A DNA stretch of 64,000 nt from G038396625 sp038396625 (GCA_038396625.1 CP121688.1:186001-250000), one strand, 5' to 3'. Numbered from the stretch's first letter, positions 8,714-18,033 are shown. Numbers and translations are program-made. The notes: generated by a model from the sequence alone, not told the origin.

Positions 8714-8790
8714 ATTTAAAATATATTTCTTTGTTCTCCATAAATTCCTTTTATCATTGTATAAAAATAAAAGAAAGGATATAGACAAAT

Positions 8791-8835
8791 AAATAATACC
8801 GCGATAGAGAAATATCCTCTATCGCGGTATTATTT
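8791..8835 (-). terminator. Strong terminator of the amidase operon
   Basis: AATAATACCGCGATAGAG and CTCTATCGCGGTATTATT form an 18-bp perfect stem with a seven-base loop. It starts four bases after the minus-strand amidase stop and could act in both directions. Confidence 0.85.
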
Positions 8836-8838
8836 ATG

Positions 8839-10122
8839 TTATCGTTTGTTATACATTTTGTGAATTAAAGCGTGCAGACCAAGTTCTTTGTATTTACTTT
8901 CGGGAAGCATCATCGTTAAGTATACTAACCCAGATGTTCTGCCAATTTCTACTTCGCCGCTGATGGTGGCTCTATTTTTTACTTCTTCAAGGTTATAATT
9001 TATGATCTTACTGATTCGCTCAATGCCATTTTCGATGGCATCATTTAGATTCTTGCCACTGCCTACAAATTGGATAGGGTAAATTTGTTCACCTATTTGA
9101 GATTTGTATGGACGCAACAATTCATTGGCTATCTGATATTCTTCATCGGTGATAGGTCTAAATCTATGGTCAATCTCTTCTGGGGGAGGAATGATCATCG
9201 GTCCCTCTAGATTTAGGTTTTTAATTAATTTTATACCGATATGAACTTCTGAAGTTACATCCACAGTGTGCATGGCTAACTCTCCATTACCTTGTATAGA
9301 ATGGACATCTCCAAAGTAAACACCTCCCCCTTTTACCTTTACAGGACAGAGAACAATGCTGCCTTCACATACACTATTTACATCCATATGGGCATCGGTT
9401 AAATCATCCTTTGATATTTGGCCATAGATATTGGTAGTGTTTAATGAATGTAACATATCACCGCCATTTCGAGAAGAAGGAATAGGTTTACTCGGCATAC
9501 ATCCAATATTTCCAATCATGGGCCTTACGCGTGTAATGACACCGTGAATGTCTGATTTGGCTAAAATCGTTGCAAGATGCTGTCTTGAACCTTCTGGTAA
9601 ATATTCTTTTCCTGTTAAAACATCTTTAGCAATGTTGTGAGCAATAGGAGCGTTTACGCATAATCCTATTTTCTTTTTCTGATCAAATAAGATGGTATAT
9701 CCATTTGATATAGTTTGTGGCATTGCAGGGTGATGACACTTACTGCATTTAATTGCATTTTCACCGATTTCGTCCACATAGGTTTCAGGATTTTCTGTAT
9801 GACAGTGTGGACAATATGCATTGACGGTCGGATCCTCTTTGTATCTCCCCTCGATCTTCTTACTTGTTCCTGATGCGGCATAATTGGATAGGACACGAAT
9901 CTTTTTTACATATAATGCAATGACATCGCCAGGATTTGCTCCCTCCACTTCTACCGGTCGGGTTACTTCATGACCACTGCGAATAGAAGGTGTAATCATA
10001 GGCCCCCAACAACCTGGAGATACGATGCCGCGGATTTCGTCTCCATCTTTCACAGGACCAAGCATTTCCATAGCGCCACCAATAATATCTACGTATTCTT
10101 TAACTTCTAAAAATTTTGTCAT
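8839..10122 (-). CDS. Acetamidase/formamidase family protein
   Basis: A 427-residue protein of the FmdA/AmdA family, which hydrolyses short amides to the acid and ammonia in the cytoplasm. Family stretches include SPGCWGPMITPSIRSGHEV, VKGGGVYFGDVHSIQGNGE and TSEVHIGIKL. An insert with C104-P-H-C107 and C126-S-K-C129 forms a likely zinc ribbon, not found in the well-studied fungal and mycobacterial enzymes as I remember them. It is the last gene of the IclR-symporter operon, 16 bases after the symporter stop, so the symporter probably imports its substrate. The substrate itself cannot be read from sequence. GAGGTG precedes the ATG. Confidence 0.85.
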   Translation of the reverse strand: MTKFLEVKEYVDIIGGAMEMLGPVKDGDEIRGIVSPGCWGPMITPSIRSGHEVTRPVEVEGANPGDVIALYVKKIRVLSNYAASGTSKKIEGRYKEDPTVNAYCPHCHTENPETYVDEIGENAIKCSKCHHPAMPQTISNGYTILFDQKKKIGLCVNAPIAHNIAKDVLTGKEYLPEGSRQHLATILAKSDIHGVITRVRPMIGNIGCMPSKPIPSSRNGGDMLHSLNTTNIYGQISKDDLTDAHMDVNSVCEGSIVLCPVKVKGGGVYFGDVHSIQGNGELAMHTVDVTSEVHIGIKLIKNLNLEGPMIIPPPEEIDHRFRPITDEEYQIANELLRPYKSQIGEQIYPIQFVGSGKNLNDAIENGIERISKIINYNLEEVKNRATISGEVEIGRTSGLVYLTMMLPESKYKELGLHALIHKMYNKR

Positions 10123-10138
10123 TGTTTACACACCTCGT

Positions 10139-11632
10139 TTAGCTAATCGTGTTGAAATTATTTTCTTGTTCAATGCCAAAGTATCTTTCCATAATTGCTG
10201 GTGAATTAGGTTTTGTAAGTTTACTTGCTAGGATCATGGTGATAAAGGATATGATCAAACCCCAAACCAATGGATTGAATCCCAAGGGTGCTGGAATTTT
10301 AAAGGCATATAATATAATTAATGTTAGAAATCCTGATGTCATGGAGAGCAAACCACCTGTCGGAGTAGCTTCCTTCCAAAACAGACCCATGACAATAGGG
10401 ATTGTAAAAGAGGCAGCAAATCCTGATATAGCGAAAATAACGATCGCCTGTAAGAAGGATGGTGGATTTAATGCCAATGCCATTACGATTAAACTGATGC
10501 CAGTGGTTGTAGCATAGCTAAGCTTTTTAAGTTTGTTTCCATCAGGGTTTCTATTAATATTCTTCTCATAGATATCTCTAATAATGGCACTGCTTGTAGA
10601 TAGAAGCAAAGATGCCACGGTACTCATTACAGCTGCAAAGGGGGCGGACAGCATGATGCCTGCAAAGAGCTTAGAAGAATACTTCACAACAATAGTGGGG
10701 AATATTTGATCGGGTACATCGATATTTGGAATAAGGCTTCTTCCTGCAATAGAGCTAATGAATAAACATAGAAACCAAATGAAGGTTACAACACTGACGA
10801 GTACCCCTGCTTTTTTAAGGGAATCAATATCTTTTACTGAGAATAACCTTGTAACAACGTGGGGCTGTGCCATGACAGCTACACCAAGAACAAAGAACAT
10901 AGAGAAAGCTGTATTGATGGGCAACCAATTATTTGGACCCGGAGCAACAACTAGATTCGGATCTTGAGCCATGAGGGTGTGGGTAATCTGTGTAAGCCCT
11001 CCTGCTTTTATAATCATGATAATCGCGATGATGATGGAACCGCCAACCATGATTAATCCTTGGAATATATTAGTATATGCTACCCCTCTGATGCCCCCAA
11101 AGGAGGTATATAATCCAACAACTATGGCAAATAGAATGATCCCTATACCATAAGGAATACCCGCGATTACTTCTAGAATTCTTGCAGCAGCCACATACTG
11201 AGAAACCATATATGCAGTACCAAAGACCAAGATGATTAAGGCCGCTAAAATACCCATATTCTTATTTTCATATCGATCTACAAACAAATCAGGCAATGTC
11301 ATGCAGTTTGCCTCCCAGGCCACCGTGGACACCCGTCTACCGATGGCAATAATACCAATGATCCCCAAAACGCCTGCGCCAGCTTGCCATAGGAGGGCAG
11401 TCCATCCATAGGTATAATAAACCGCAGGGGTTCCAATAAAGGAGCCACCACTTGTCCAAGATGTAGCCCAAGTAAAGGCTACTAACCATGGACCAAAGGA
11501 GCGCCCGCCGACCCAGTACTCTTCTGAGAAGTTGCTAGATTTTTTTATTTTTAAATGGGCGGCATAACCCAGTGAAAGCAATACCACAATATATGATAGA
11601 AAGACGATGTTTGTAACCAAAGAAGCTTTCAT
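10139..11632 (-). CDS. Sodium:solute symporter (SSS family)
   Basis: A 497-residue transporter with about 13 predicted helices. YWVGGRSFGPWLVAFTWATS and SGGSFIGTPAVYYTYG near the N-terminus are typical of sodium:solute symporters (SSS; PanF/PutP fold). It overlaps the YhdT-like gene by one base (TAATG), implying translational coupling, and precedes the amidase gene. The substrate is likely an amide, urea-like compound or small organic molecule handled by the amidase; this is inferred from context only. AGGAGAT precedes ATG 11632. Confidence 0.88.
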   Translation of the reverse strand: MKASLVTNIVFLSYIVVLLSLGYAAHLKIKKSSNFSEEYWVGGRSFGPWLVAFTWATSWTSGGSFIGTPAVYYTYGWTALLWQAGAGVLGIIGIIAIGRRVSTVAWEANCMTLPDLFVDRYENKNMGILAALIILVFGTAYMVSQYVAAARILEVIAGIPYGIGIILFAIVVGLYTSFGGIRGVAYTNIFQGLIMVGGSIIIAIIMIIKAGGLTQITHTLMAQDPNLVVAPGPNNWLPINTAFSMFFVLGVAVMAQPHVVTRLFSVKDIDSLKKAGVLVSVVTFIWFLCLFISSIAGRSLIPNIDVPDQIFPTIVVKYSSKLFAGIMLSAPFAAVMSTVASLLLSTSSAIIRDIYEKNINRNPDGNKLKKLSYATTTGISLIVMALALNPPSFLQAIVIFAISGFAASFTIPIVMGLFWKEATPTGGLLSMTSGFLTLIILYAFKIPAPLGFNPLVWGLIISFITMILASKLTKPNSPAIMERYFGIEQENNFNTIS

Positions 11633-11892
11633 TAATTTTCATCTCCTTTCATAATAAATAGTCCATAAACGGTCGTGAATAAAACGATTAGAACCCAAGG
11701 TACGAGAACACCCCAAAACACCCAATCAGGAAATCCAAAAACAAGTTTTAAGGTTTGGGGATCTCTTTCATACCCCATAAAGTAACTAATCAAGCAGGAT
11801 ACTACAATAAAGACTGCAGTAACCACAGCACCGATTTTAAATTCTTTTAAGCAGAGCAAATAACTGTTCCTTCGCTTCTTAGCATCTTGCAT
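11632..11892 (-). CDS. YhdT-like small membrane protein (DUF997)
   Basis: An 86-residue protein with two hydrophobic segments (about 20-42 and 57-80). Small YhdT/DUF997 proteins sit directly before SSS symporters, as yhdT does before panF in E. coli, and are thought to be accessory subunits. The conserved middle motif FGFPDWVFWGVLVPW fits the family. AAGGAGGG lies eight bases before the ATG, and the stop overlaps the symporter start. Confidence 0.8.
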   Translation of the reverse strand: MQDAKKRRNSYLLCLKEFKIGAVVTAVFIVVSCLISYFMGYERDPQTLKLVFGFPDWVFWGVLVPWVLIVLFTTVYGLFIMKGDEN

Positions 11893-11907
11893 AGGAAACC
11901 CTCCTTT

Positions 11908-12678
11908 TTATTTGCGAATATTACCAGAATAGCCCATCTTTTTAGATATGATGTGGGTATATTCTAATAGCAGCTTTTTATTGATTTCTAATATTTCAGG
12001 AGTAAATGTTTGTTTAATACCTGCTACGGCTACCCCAGCGATAGCATCTCCCCTATAATCAAATATGGGAGCACCGATGGCTAAGACACCAATATCCACT
12101 TCTTCATCACTAAGAGAAAATCCATTCTTGCGTATAAGCTTTATTTCCTCTATCAGTGCAGTTCTCCCTTTGGTTTTTTCAGTGAATTTTTTTTCCTCCA
12201 TAGACTGTAATATCTTGTTTATATCTTTATCATTCAGGTGGGAAAACAATGCTTTGGCTGCAGCTCCTCCATAAAAGGGTGTAACCTTTCCGATATCGCA
12301 ATAAAATCGGACATTGTCTCTACCGTCGATACGGTCTATGAATATAAAATTATTTTCACTTCTGATGCCAAGGGTTACAGTGTTTTGACACATATAAGCC
12401 AGCTGTTTTAAGAGAGGATGAGCGATCTCTCTTAGATCTAGATTTTTTAGGACGCAAGTACTAAGGCGTAATATGCCTACACCTAAGCTGTACTTCTTAT
12501 TTGCTTCGTTTTGTTGTACGAGATTACGTTTTTTTAGGGATTGCAGGATTTTATGTACAGTGCTTTTATTAATGCCTGTAAGCTTGCTGATCTCATTTAG
12601 CCCTAATGCCTGTTCTTTGTCTGAATCCCATAAACACAAAATATCTAATACATTTTCTGCAGAGTTTAAAAGCTCCAT
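11908..12678 (-). CDS. IclR-family transcriptional regulator
   Basis: An N-terminal winged helix (NEISKLTGINKSTVHKILQS) is followed by an IclR effector-binding domain (VRFYCDIGKVTPFYGGAAAKA, then DEEVDIGVLAIGAPIFDYRG). It is the first gene of the amide operon, so it is probably an autoregulated, substrate-responsive control protein. A GTG at 12690 is also in frame, but the AAGGAG site overlaps it. ATG 12678 is better placed and gives 256 residues. Confidence 0.9.
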   Translation of the reverse strand: MELLNSAENVLDILCLWDSDKEQALGLNEISKLTGINKSTVHKILQSLKKRNLVQQNEANKKYSLGVGILRLSTCVLKNLDLREIAHPLLKQLAYMCQNTVTLGIRSENNFIFIDRIDGRDNVRFYCDIGKVTPFYGGAAAKALFSHLNDKDINKILQSMEEKKFTEKTKGRTALIEEIKLIRKNGFSLSDEEVDIGVLAIGAPIFDYRGDAIAGVAVAGIKQTFTPEILEINKKLLLEYTHIISKKMGYSGNIRK

Positions 12679-12714
12679 GATACGTATCACTCCTTGCGGT
12701 TATATATAACAACC

Positions 12715-12727
12715 AATGGTTACCATT
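12715..12727 (-). promoter_or_regulatory. Candidate IclR operator
   Basis: AATGGT-T-ACCATT is a perfect 13-base palindrome. It lies about 12 bases downstream of the -10 box, where a bound repressor would block transcription. Confidence 0.5.
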
Positions 12728-12738
12728 ATGTCGTGGCA

Positions 12739-12767
12739 ATTATAAGGGAAGAAAATTAGTTTGTCAA
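12739..12767 (-). promoter_or_regulatory. Consensus sigma-A promoter of the iclR-amidase operon
   Basis: On the minus strand TTGACA (12762-12767) and TATAAT (12739-12744) are both perfect and 17 bases apart. Such a strong promoter needs tight repression, which fits the nearby palindrome and the IclR gene it drives. Confidence 0.85.
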
Positions 12768-13116
12768 TTGGCAAAATTAAATATTTTAATCTTATCTATG
12801 CACACCATAAAGCATGAATGAATGAATATTATTGTATAAATCGGTGTTGTAACAAAAAGACTTCATTTTTTTGATTTCAATAAAATATGTTGAATATAAT
12901 TTCATAGTCAAAAAATGCCCTAAAAAAAGCTAACCACTTGATTGTATATAAAGGAGTGTCATGTCTATAAAGGACAAGCTTCAAAACATATTGTACGGCT
13001 AAAAATTCTGAGAGTTTCACGCATATAGATCTTTTATTTATACTATTTATGGTATATAAATAAAGAGAAGTGTTGCTTGATAAAAGGGATATATTACAAT
13101 CTGAGGAGAGATATCA
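12768..13116. other. Intergenic region with one possible micro-ORF
   Basis: AT-rich spacer between the divergent iclR and merR genes. The only coding signal is a 13-codon frame at 12961-13002 (MSIKDKLQNILYG) with a perfect AAGGAG four bases before its ATG. No known RNA element is recognised. Confidence 0.4.
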
Positions 13117-13941
13117 ATGAACCCCAAAATACTTATTGGTGAAATGGCGAAGCTGCATAATGTTTCGGAACAAACTTTGAGGTATTATGATAGGATAGGT
13201 CTGTTTAAGCCTCTTTATATAGACAAGGAGAATAATTATCGCTATTATGGTGTTGAGCAATTTGCACATTTAGATTCCATATTGTTTCTAAAAAGATTAG
13301 GGATGTCCTTAAAAAATATTCGGAAACTGTTTGAAAAAAGAGATTTGGATTCCATGTTACTGCTGCTGCAGGAGAAGGAACAACTTATTGAAAAGGAAAT
13401 TCAATTACTCAATAATCGACAAAGAAGTATTCGAAAAAAGGTACAACTTATCCAAGGGTATAGGAACGGAAATACAATGAATCAATGTAGGATAAAAAAA
13501 ATTCCTTCAAGAAAAATGGTCTATTTAAATCTACAGAAAACCATAGATGTAGTGACGTACGAGTACGGAATTAAGGAATTAAATACGACGCTTCAAGATG
13601 AATTGTGTCTTTTTAATGGAGTGATTGGTGTAATCCTTGACCAAAAGCATCTGGAAAATAAAGATTACGATTACAACAAAGGAGTGGCTCTTGTTTTTGA
13701 GGAGAATATGGTGGGGGATAGCGCATTAAAAACACTTCCAGCAGGAGATTATGCAGCCATAACTTTTAAAGGGTCCTACGAACAGAGCGAAAAGCTGCTG
13801 GAGACACTCCTTTGGTGGATCGATGAAAAGCAGTATATGATTAATGGGGATGGATTGGTGCTTGCTATTACAGATGCTGCCTTTTCTAATTTTGAAGATG
13901 AATATATTACAGAAATTCAAATTCCTATAAAAAAAGCTTGA
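13117..13941 (+). CDS. MerR-family regulator with effector-binding domain
   Basis: A 274-residue activator. The N-terminus IGEMAKLHNVSEQTLRYYDR is the MerR helix-turn-helix, followed by a dimerisation coiled coil (about residues 75-115). A C-terminal GyrI-like domain (about 125-270) resembles those of BmrR/TipA drug sensors. The MATE pump gene begins 55 bases downstream on the same strand, so it is likely a drug- or metabolite-responsive regulator of that pump. GAGGAGA precedes ATG 13117. Confidence 0.9.
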   Translation: MNPKILIGEMAKLHNVSEQTLRYYDRIGLFKPLYIDKENNYRYYGVEQFAHLDSILFLKRLGMSLKNIRKLFEKRDLDSMLLLLQEKEQLIEKEIQLLNNRQRSIRKKVQLIQGYRNGNTMNQCRIKKIPSRKMVYLNLQKTIDVVTYEYGIKELNTTLQDELCLFNGVIGVILDQKHLENKDYDYNKGVALVFEENMVGDSALKTLPAGDYAAITFKGSYEQSEKLLETLLWWIDEKQYMINGDGLVLAITDAAFSNFEDEYITEIQIPIKKA

Positions 13942-13995
13942 CCTTATAGTAACTATAACCCTTACAATAAATTTAGTGTAAGGGAGGGAATTGAT

Positions 13996-15351
13996 ATGAA
14001 AAAGAAAGTAGATTTGCTAAAAGATGATATCGTAAGATTATTTATACGATTTGTGGCATCCAGTGTATCCGGTATGATCATGGTATCACTTTATATAATG
14101 GCCGATACCATTTTTATCGGTAGAGGGGTTGGTAGTGAAGGACTGGCTGCATTAAATATTGCTATACCCATGTATAATATTTTGTTCGCTACAGGTTTGC
14201 TTTTAGGAATAGGTGGTGCAACGGCACTTTCTGTAAGTATAGGTCAAAAACAATTCAAAAAAGTAAATATTATTTTCACCCATTCTATCGTGACAGCCCT
14301 TTTTCTAGGCTTGTTATATACAGTAGCAGGTAGTATTTTTCTAGAGCCCTTGAGTTATTTTCTTGGAGCTTCTAGGGAAAACATATCCTTGGTAAAAGAA
14401 TATTTGCGTATCATGATGATGTTCAGTACTTCCTTTGTTATGGTTTATGCTCTTACTCCCTTGGTAAGGAACGATAAAGCTCCCAAGCTGGCAATGTGGA
14501 GTACCATTGCAGGAGGTTTCACGAACATTGTGTTGGATGCATTGTTTATTTTTAAATTTCATTGGGGAATGAAAGGAGCTGCCATTGCAACAGTGATTTC
14601 GTCGTTGGTGAGTTTAGGCTTGCTATGTTCCCATTTTGTTGTAGGCGGTTCAAGTTTGAAACTTCAAAAACTACCAATACAAACTCATATTCTCAAAAGA
14701 ATCTTTTTAAATGGTGTACCTAGTTTTATCATTGAGATATCTTCAGGGATGGTTATTTTTACCTTTAATCAAGTCATCTTAAGTTTCATTGGCGAAATAG
14801 GGGTATCTGCTTATAGTATTATTGCAAATATATCGTTAATCTGTATTGCCATGTTTACGGGGATTGCCCAAGGGGTTCAGCCAATTATCAGTGTAAACTA
14901 TGGGGCCAAGATGATGGAGAGAGCTAATAGGGTTCGGAATATGGGTTTGGTTTGTGCTGTAATATTAGGAATGATATTTTTTATGATGGGAAACCTATTT
15001 CCAGAAAAAATTGTTCATCTGTTTACCAATGAAACGGGAGAACTTATAGATATTACAGTTCAAGGAATTCATTATTATTTTATAGGATTTGTATTGATGG
15101 GTGTAAATATAGTAATGGGTATGTACTTTCAATCCATTGAAGCTTCCTCTTATTCCACTGGGATTTCTGTTGGAAGAGGCATCGGATTTGTCATTCTTGG
15201 TTTAGTTGTCCTACCTCGTTTTTTCGAGATGATGGGAGTTTGGATGACGGTACCCTTTGCAGAGCTAGCCACTTGTATATTAGCTGTTTGTCTTTATGCA
15301 AAGCAGCTGAAGGGTTCTGTAAAGTATAGATTAGATATAAAAGATTATTGA
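13996..15351 (+). CDS. MATE family efflux transporter
   Basis: A 451-residue protein with twelve predicted helices in two homologous halves. It would export cationic compounds driven by Na+ or H+. Typical stretches are YIMADTIFIGRGVGSEGLAA near the N-terminus and GIAQGVQPIISVNYGA at about residue 295. GGGAGG lies before ATG 13996. It probably forms a unit with the MerR gene and ends at a strong terminator. Confidence 0.92.
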   Translation: MKKKVDLLKDDIVRLFIRFVASSVSGMIMVSLYIMADTIFIGRGVGSEGLAALNIAIPMYNILFATGLLLGIGGATALSVSIGQKQFKKVNIIFTHSIVTALFLGLLYTVAGSIFLEPLSYFLGASRENISLVKEYLRIMMMFSTSFVMVYALTPLVRNDKAPKLAMWSTIAGGFTNIVLDALFIFKFHWGMKGAAIATVISSLVSLGLLCSHFVVGGSSLKLQKLPIQTHILKRIFLNGVPSFIIEISSGMVIFTFNQVILSFIGEIGVSAYSIIANISLICIAMFTGIAQGVQPIISVNYGAKMMERANRVRNMGLVCAVILGMIFFMMGNLFPEKIVHLFTNETGELIDITVQGIHYYFIGFVLMGVNIVMGMYFQSIEASSYSTGISVGRGIGFVILGLVVLPRFFEMMGVWMTVPFAELATCILAVCLYAKQLKGSVKYRLDIKDY

Positions 15352-15385
15352 GTATATAGATAAAAAGTCTATAAAATTTTCACAT

Positions 15386-15424
15386 AAAAAGACTACTATA
15401 GGTTTGCTATCGTAGTCTTTTTTG
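15386..15424 (+). terminator. Rho-independent terminator
   Basis: AAAAGACTACTATAG pairs with CTATCGTAGTCTTTT around GTTTG and ends in a T-run. It closes the MerR-MATE unit. Confidence 0.88.
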
Positions 15425-15635
15425 ATACAAAGATACAATAAATTTGATTTATTAGCGTAATAAAATTAATATTTGGTTTGGACGTATGCGCTTTAACATA
15501 AAATGTAATAATTTCTAAGGGGCTGCTTACTTTTATGATTGGTGTAAAGGATGATCATACGGACTAGCGTGATGGTGTTTGAGGCATTCTCCTGTTTATA
15601 GAAGGAGTTAAAAATACAATGGATTAAAACGTAAG

Positions 15636-15848
15636 TTACCAAGGAATATTATCCATATTATCTCCTCGCAAAATTGGAAGTACCTTAGATTTGATGGGAT
15701 CGGGTACTTCTTTTAATTTTAAAGCATCAATTTTTATAATATCCATGGTATCTATTTTAAGCTTAAAAGCAAGTTCTTGGGCAGTATATCCTTGATTTTT
15801 ACGTAATTCTTTAATGGTTTTATTTCTATTTTTAAATTTAAAAAACAT
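15636..15848 (-). CDS. Small helix-turn-helix protein
   Basis: A 70-residue protein with the motif TIKELRKNQGYTAQELAFKL at residues 11-30, an XRE-like helix-turn-helix. It ends with VLPILRGDNMDNIPW, a tail I associate with a small clostridial regulator family. It stands alone and on the opposite strand to its neighbours. AGGAGTG precedes the ATG. Targets are unknown. Confidence 0.7.
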   Translation of the reverse strand: MFFKFKNRNKTIKELRKNQGYTAQELAFKLKIDTMDIIKIDALKLKEVPDPIKSKVLPILRGDNMDNIPW

Positions 15849-16310
15849 ATCTATACACTCCTATCTGATCTTTCTAAAAGTATTCTATCATTCTATGCAA
15901 AATCCTTTAAAAGTATCATTCTAAAGAAAGACATCAAAATTCCTTGATGAATGAAAAATTAAAAAACTTGCAAAAAGGATATGCTATTTAAAATTTCTAT
16001 GTAATGTAATCAAACGTTATAAGGAAATATTTTTTTGAAGTGACCTCGAAACTAGAAAAAATAGGATGAAAATATAAAAAAACATGCTATTTTCTTATAA
16101 TATAAAATATAAAATATTTTTTGATTTTTATGATAATATTAAGTTTGCCTTAAGATAGTTTTAAGATTTTTCTGATAATATTAAATATAAGAAATCCCTA
16201 AATCACGACTGTCATACAGAAACAATAGCAATAACAGGGAAGGAGCAGACGAGATTTATTTATCTGCAGGGACAAATTATATAAAAAATGATTATTTAAG
16301 GAGGTTAACA
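15849..16310. other. Long AT-rich leader upstream of the amino acid permease
   Basis: No gene is seen. The region holds two exact copies of TGATAATATTAA (16131-16142 and 16173-16184, 42 bases apart) and, between them, two copies of TTAAGAT 11 bases apart. A short stem GCAGA/TCTGC lies about 60 bases before the permease start. I recognise no riboswitch class. Confidence 0.4.
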
Positions 16311-17831
16311 ATGGGAAAACAAAATGGTATGGGAAAACGTGCCGAATTAGCAAAGGAAATGAAAGTATTTGATTATTTTACATTGGGATTAGGGGCGATG
16401 CTAGGAGCGGCGTGGTTTGTGTTGATGGCTGGCAATATTGAAAAAGCAGGGCCCTTGGGAGCGGCATTGGCTTTTCTTGTAGGAGGACTTTTACTTGTTC
16501 CTATTGGATTAGCTTATTCAGAAATGACATCTTCTATTCCAGTAGCTGGAGGAGAATTAGGATTTACGTACGCAGCTTTTGGGATCAAAGCATCCTACTC
16601 CTGTGGATGGTTATTAATTTTGGCTTATGCAATTCTATGCCCATGGGAAGTGGTAGCTGTCGGAAGCTTACTTGGAGTAGTGTTTCCAATTTTTAAAACC
16701 TATCCGATGTATACCGTTGTGGACTATGTTATTTATGCACCACAATTTGCAGTAGAAATGGCATTAGCAATTTTTATTATTTATTATAATTATAAAGGAA
16801 TAAAAAATGCAGCAAAGGTTCAAACATTGATGACGAAATTTATGTTAACATGTTTTGGGATCTTCTTGGTGCTAGGACTGTTCTTTGGGGATATAGACAA
16901 TTTAAAACCATTAATTGCTGCACCTAATGAAATGGGACAATTTGGAGGAATAGCAGGTTTCTTAGCGGTATTGGCGATTACACCTTTCTTCTACTCTGGT
17001 TTTGATACGATTCCTCAAGCAGCAGAGGAAGGAACATTGAATATTAATTTTAAGGATATGGGAAAAACCTTAACCTATGCAATTATTGCAGGAGCATTAT
17101 TTTACTTTGTTTTGATTTTTATTGTAAGTATGGTAATTCCTTGGCAAGAAATGGTGAATCTGCCTGTTCCCATGGCGCAATTATTCTCGTTGGGACTAGG
17201 TGGAATGTTCTGGAAGGTTGTACAACAAGTGGTGGTATGGGGAGCGATGGCAGGTTTGATTACTACCTTAAATGCTTTCTTTGTGGCAGCTACAAGAGTC
17301 GTATTTGCATTAGGAAGAGCGCGTATGATGCCAGAACGATTTGGAGAAATTCATCCTGTGCACAAAACGCCTACATGGGCAACTTATTTTGTAGGAGTAT
17401 TAACCATTATAGGGCCATTTATCGGAAAACCACTTATTGCACCTTTTACAAATGTTGGGTCTTTAGCGTTTATTTTAGTATGGGTAATGGTTGCTTGGGC
17501 ATCTTTAAAGTTAAGACAAGATGCGCCTAGTTTTGAACGTCCCTATTCTATGCCTGGAGGCAAGCTGATGGGTGTATTAGCAACAATTTCTGGACTTATT
17601 GTTACAGGAGTCCTTGTTATTCCAGGAAGTCCAGGTGCGCTTGTATGGCCTACAGAATTTATTATGTTTGGTGCGTGGGTGTTATTAGGACTGATCAACT
17701 GGCATATCACGAGGGAACGTAGAAATGAAGTTACAGAAGAGCAAAGAGCTTATCATATGTTAGGAGAAGATATAAAAACGAGACTTGAAATAGCCAAGCA
17801 GAAGATAGACGACATAAAAAAAGCAAGTTAA
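16311..17831 (+). CDS. APC-family amino acid permease
   Basis: A 506-residue permease with about twelve helices. The start FTLGLGAMLGAAWFVLMAG carries the unwound helix 1 glycine motif of the APC superfamily, and PVAGGELGFTYAAFG follows. The C-terminal about 45 residues are charged and cytoplasmic. AAGGAGG lies eight bases before ATG 16311. The substrate is probably an amino acid, but no sequence feature fixes which. It is preceded by an unusually long upstream region. Confidence 0.88.
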   Translation: MGKQNGMGKRAELAKEMKVFDYFTLGLGAMLGAAWFVLMAGNIEKAGPLGAALAFLVGGLLLVPIGLAYSEMTSSIPVAGGELGFTYAAFGIKASYSCGWLLILAYAILCPWEVVAVGSLLGVVFPIFKTYPMYTVVDYVIYAPQFAVEMALAIFIIYYNYKGIKNAAKVQTLMTKFMLTCFGIFLVLGLFFGDIDNLKPLIAAPNEMGQFGGIAGFLAVLAITPFFYSGFDTIPQAAEEGTLNINFKDMGKTLTYAIIAGALFYFVLIFIVSMVIPWQEMVNLPVPMAQLFSLGLGGMFWKVVQQVVVWGAMAGLITTLNAFFVAATRVVFALGRARMMPERFGEIHPVHKTPTWATYFVGVLTIIGPFIGKPLIAPFTNVGSLAFILVWVMVAWASLKLRQDAPSFERPYSMPGGKLMGVLATISGLIVTGVLVIPGSPGALVWPTEFIMFGAWVLLGLINWHITRERRNEVTEEQRAYHMLGEDIKTRLEIAKQKIDDIKKAS

Positions 17832-17877
17832 AAGAAAAAACAATCTTTCGTTCCATTATATAAATGATTGGTTTTCG

Positions 17878-17910
17878 TACCCTATACATTGATTGTATAG
17901 GGTAATTCTT
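17878..17910 (+). terminator. Hairpin after the permease gene
   Basis: TACCCTATACA pairs perfectly with TGTATAGGGTA around TTGAT, followed by ATTCTT. The T-run is weak. Confidence 0.6.
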
Positions 17911-18033
17911 GTGTGCTAAAACGATTCAATAAAGGAAAATTGTATCAAGACAAAAATGAAAAAATATTCAAAAAATAAAGGGATTTTTGAAATTTTCTAT
18001 AATATATATAATATGGCTGTGAGGGAGTTTTAT

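Noticed and set aside
15536..15631. Possible decayed frame starting MIGVKDDHTD
   Set aside because: It contains two in-frame stops within 20 codons and no recognised family. It is too short to call even a pseudogene.
16190..16310. Riboswitch upstream of the amino acid permease
   Set aside because: I looked for lysine, glycine, T-box and c-di-AMP signatures. None is present; only a 5-bp stem is seen.
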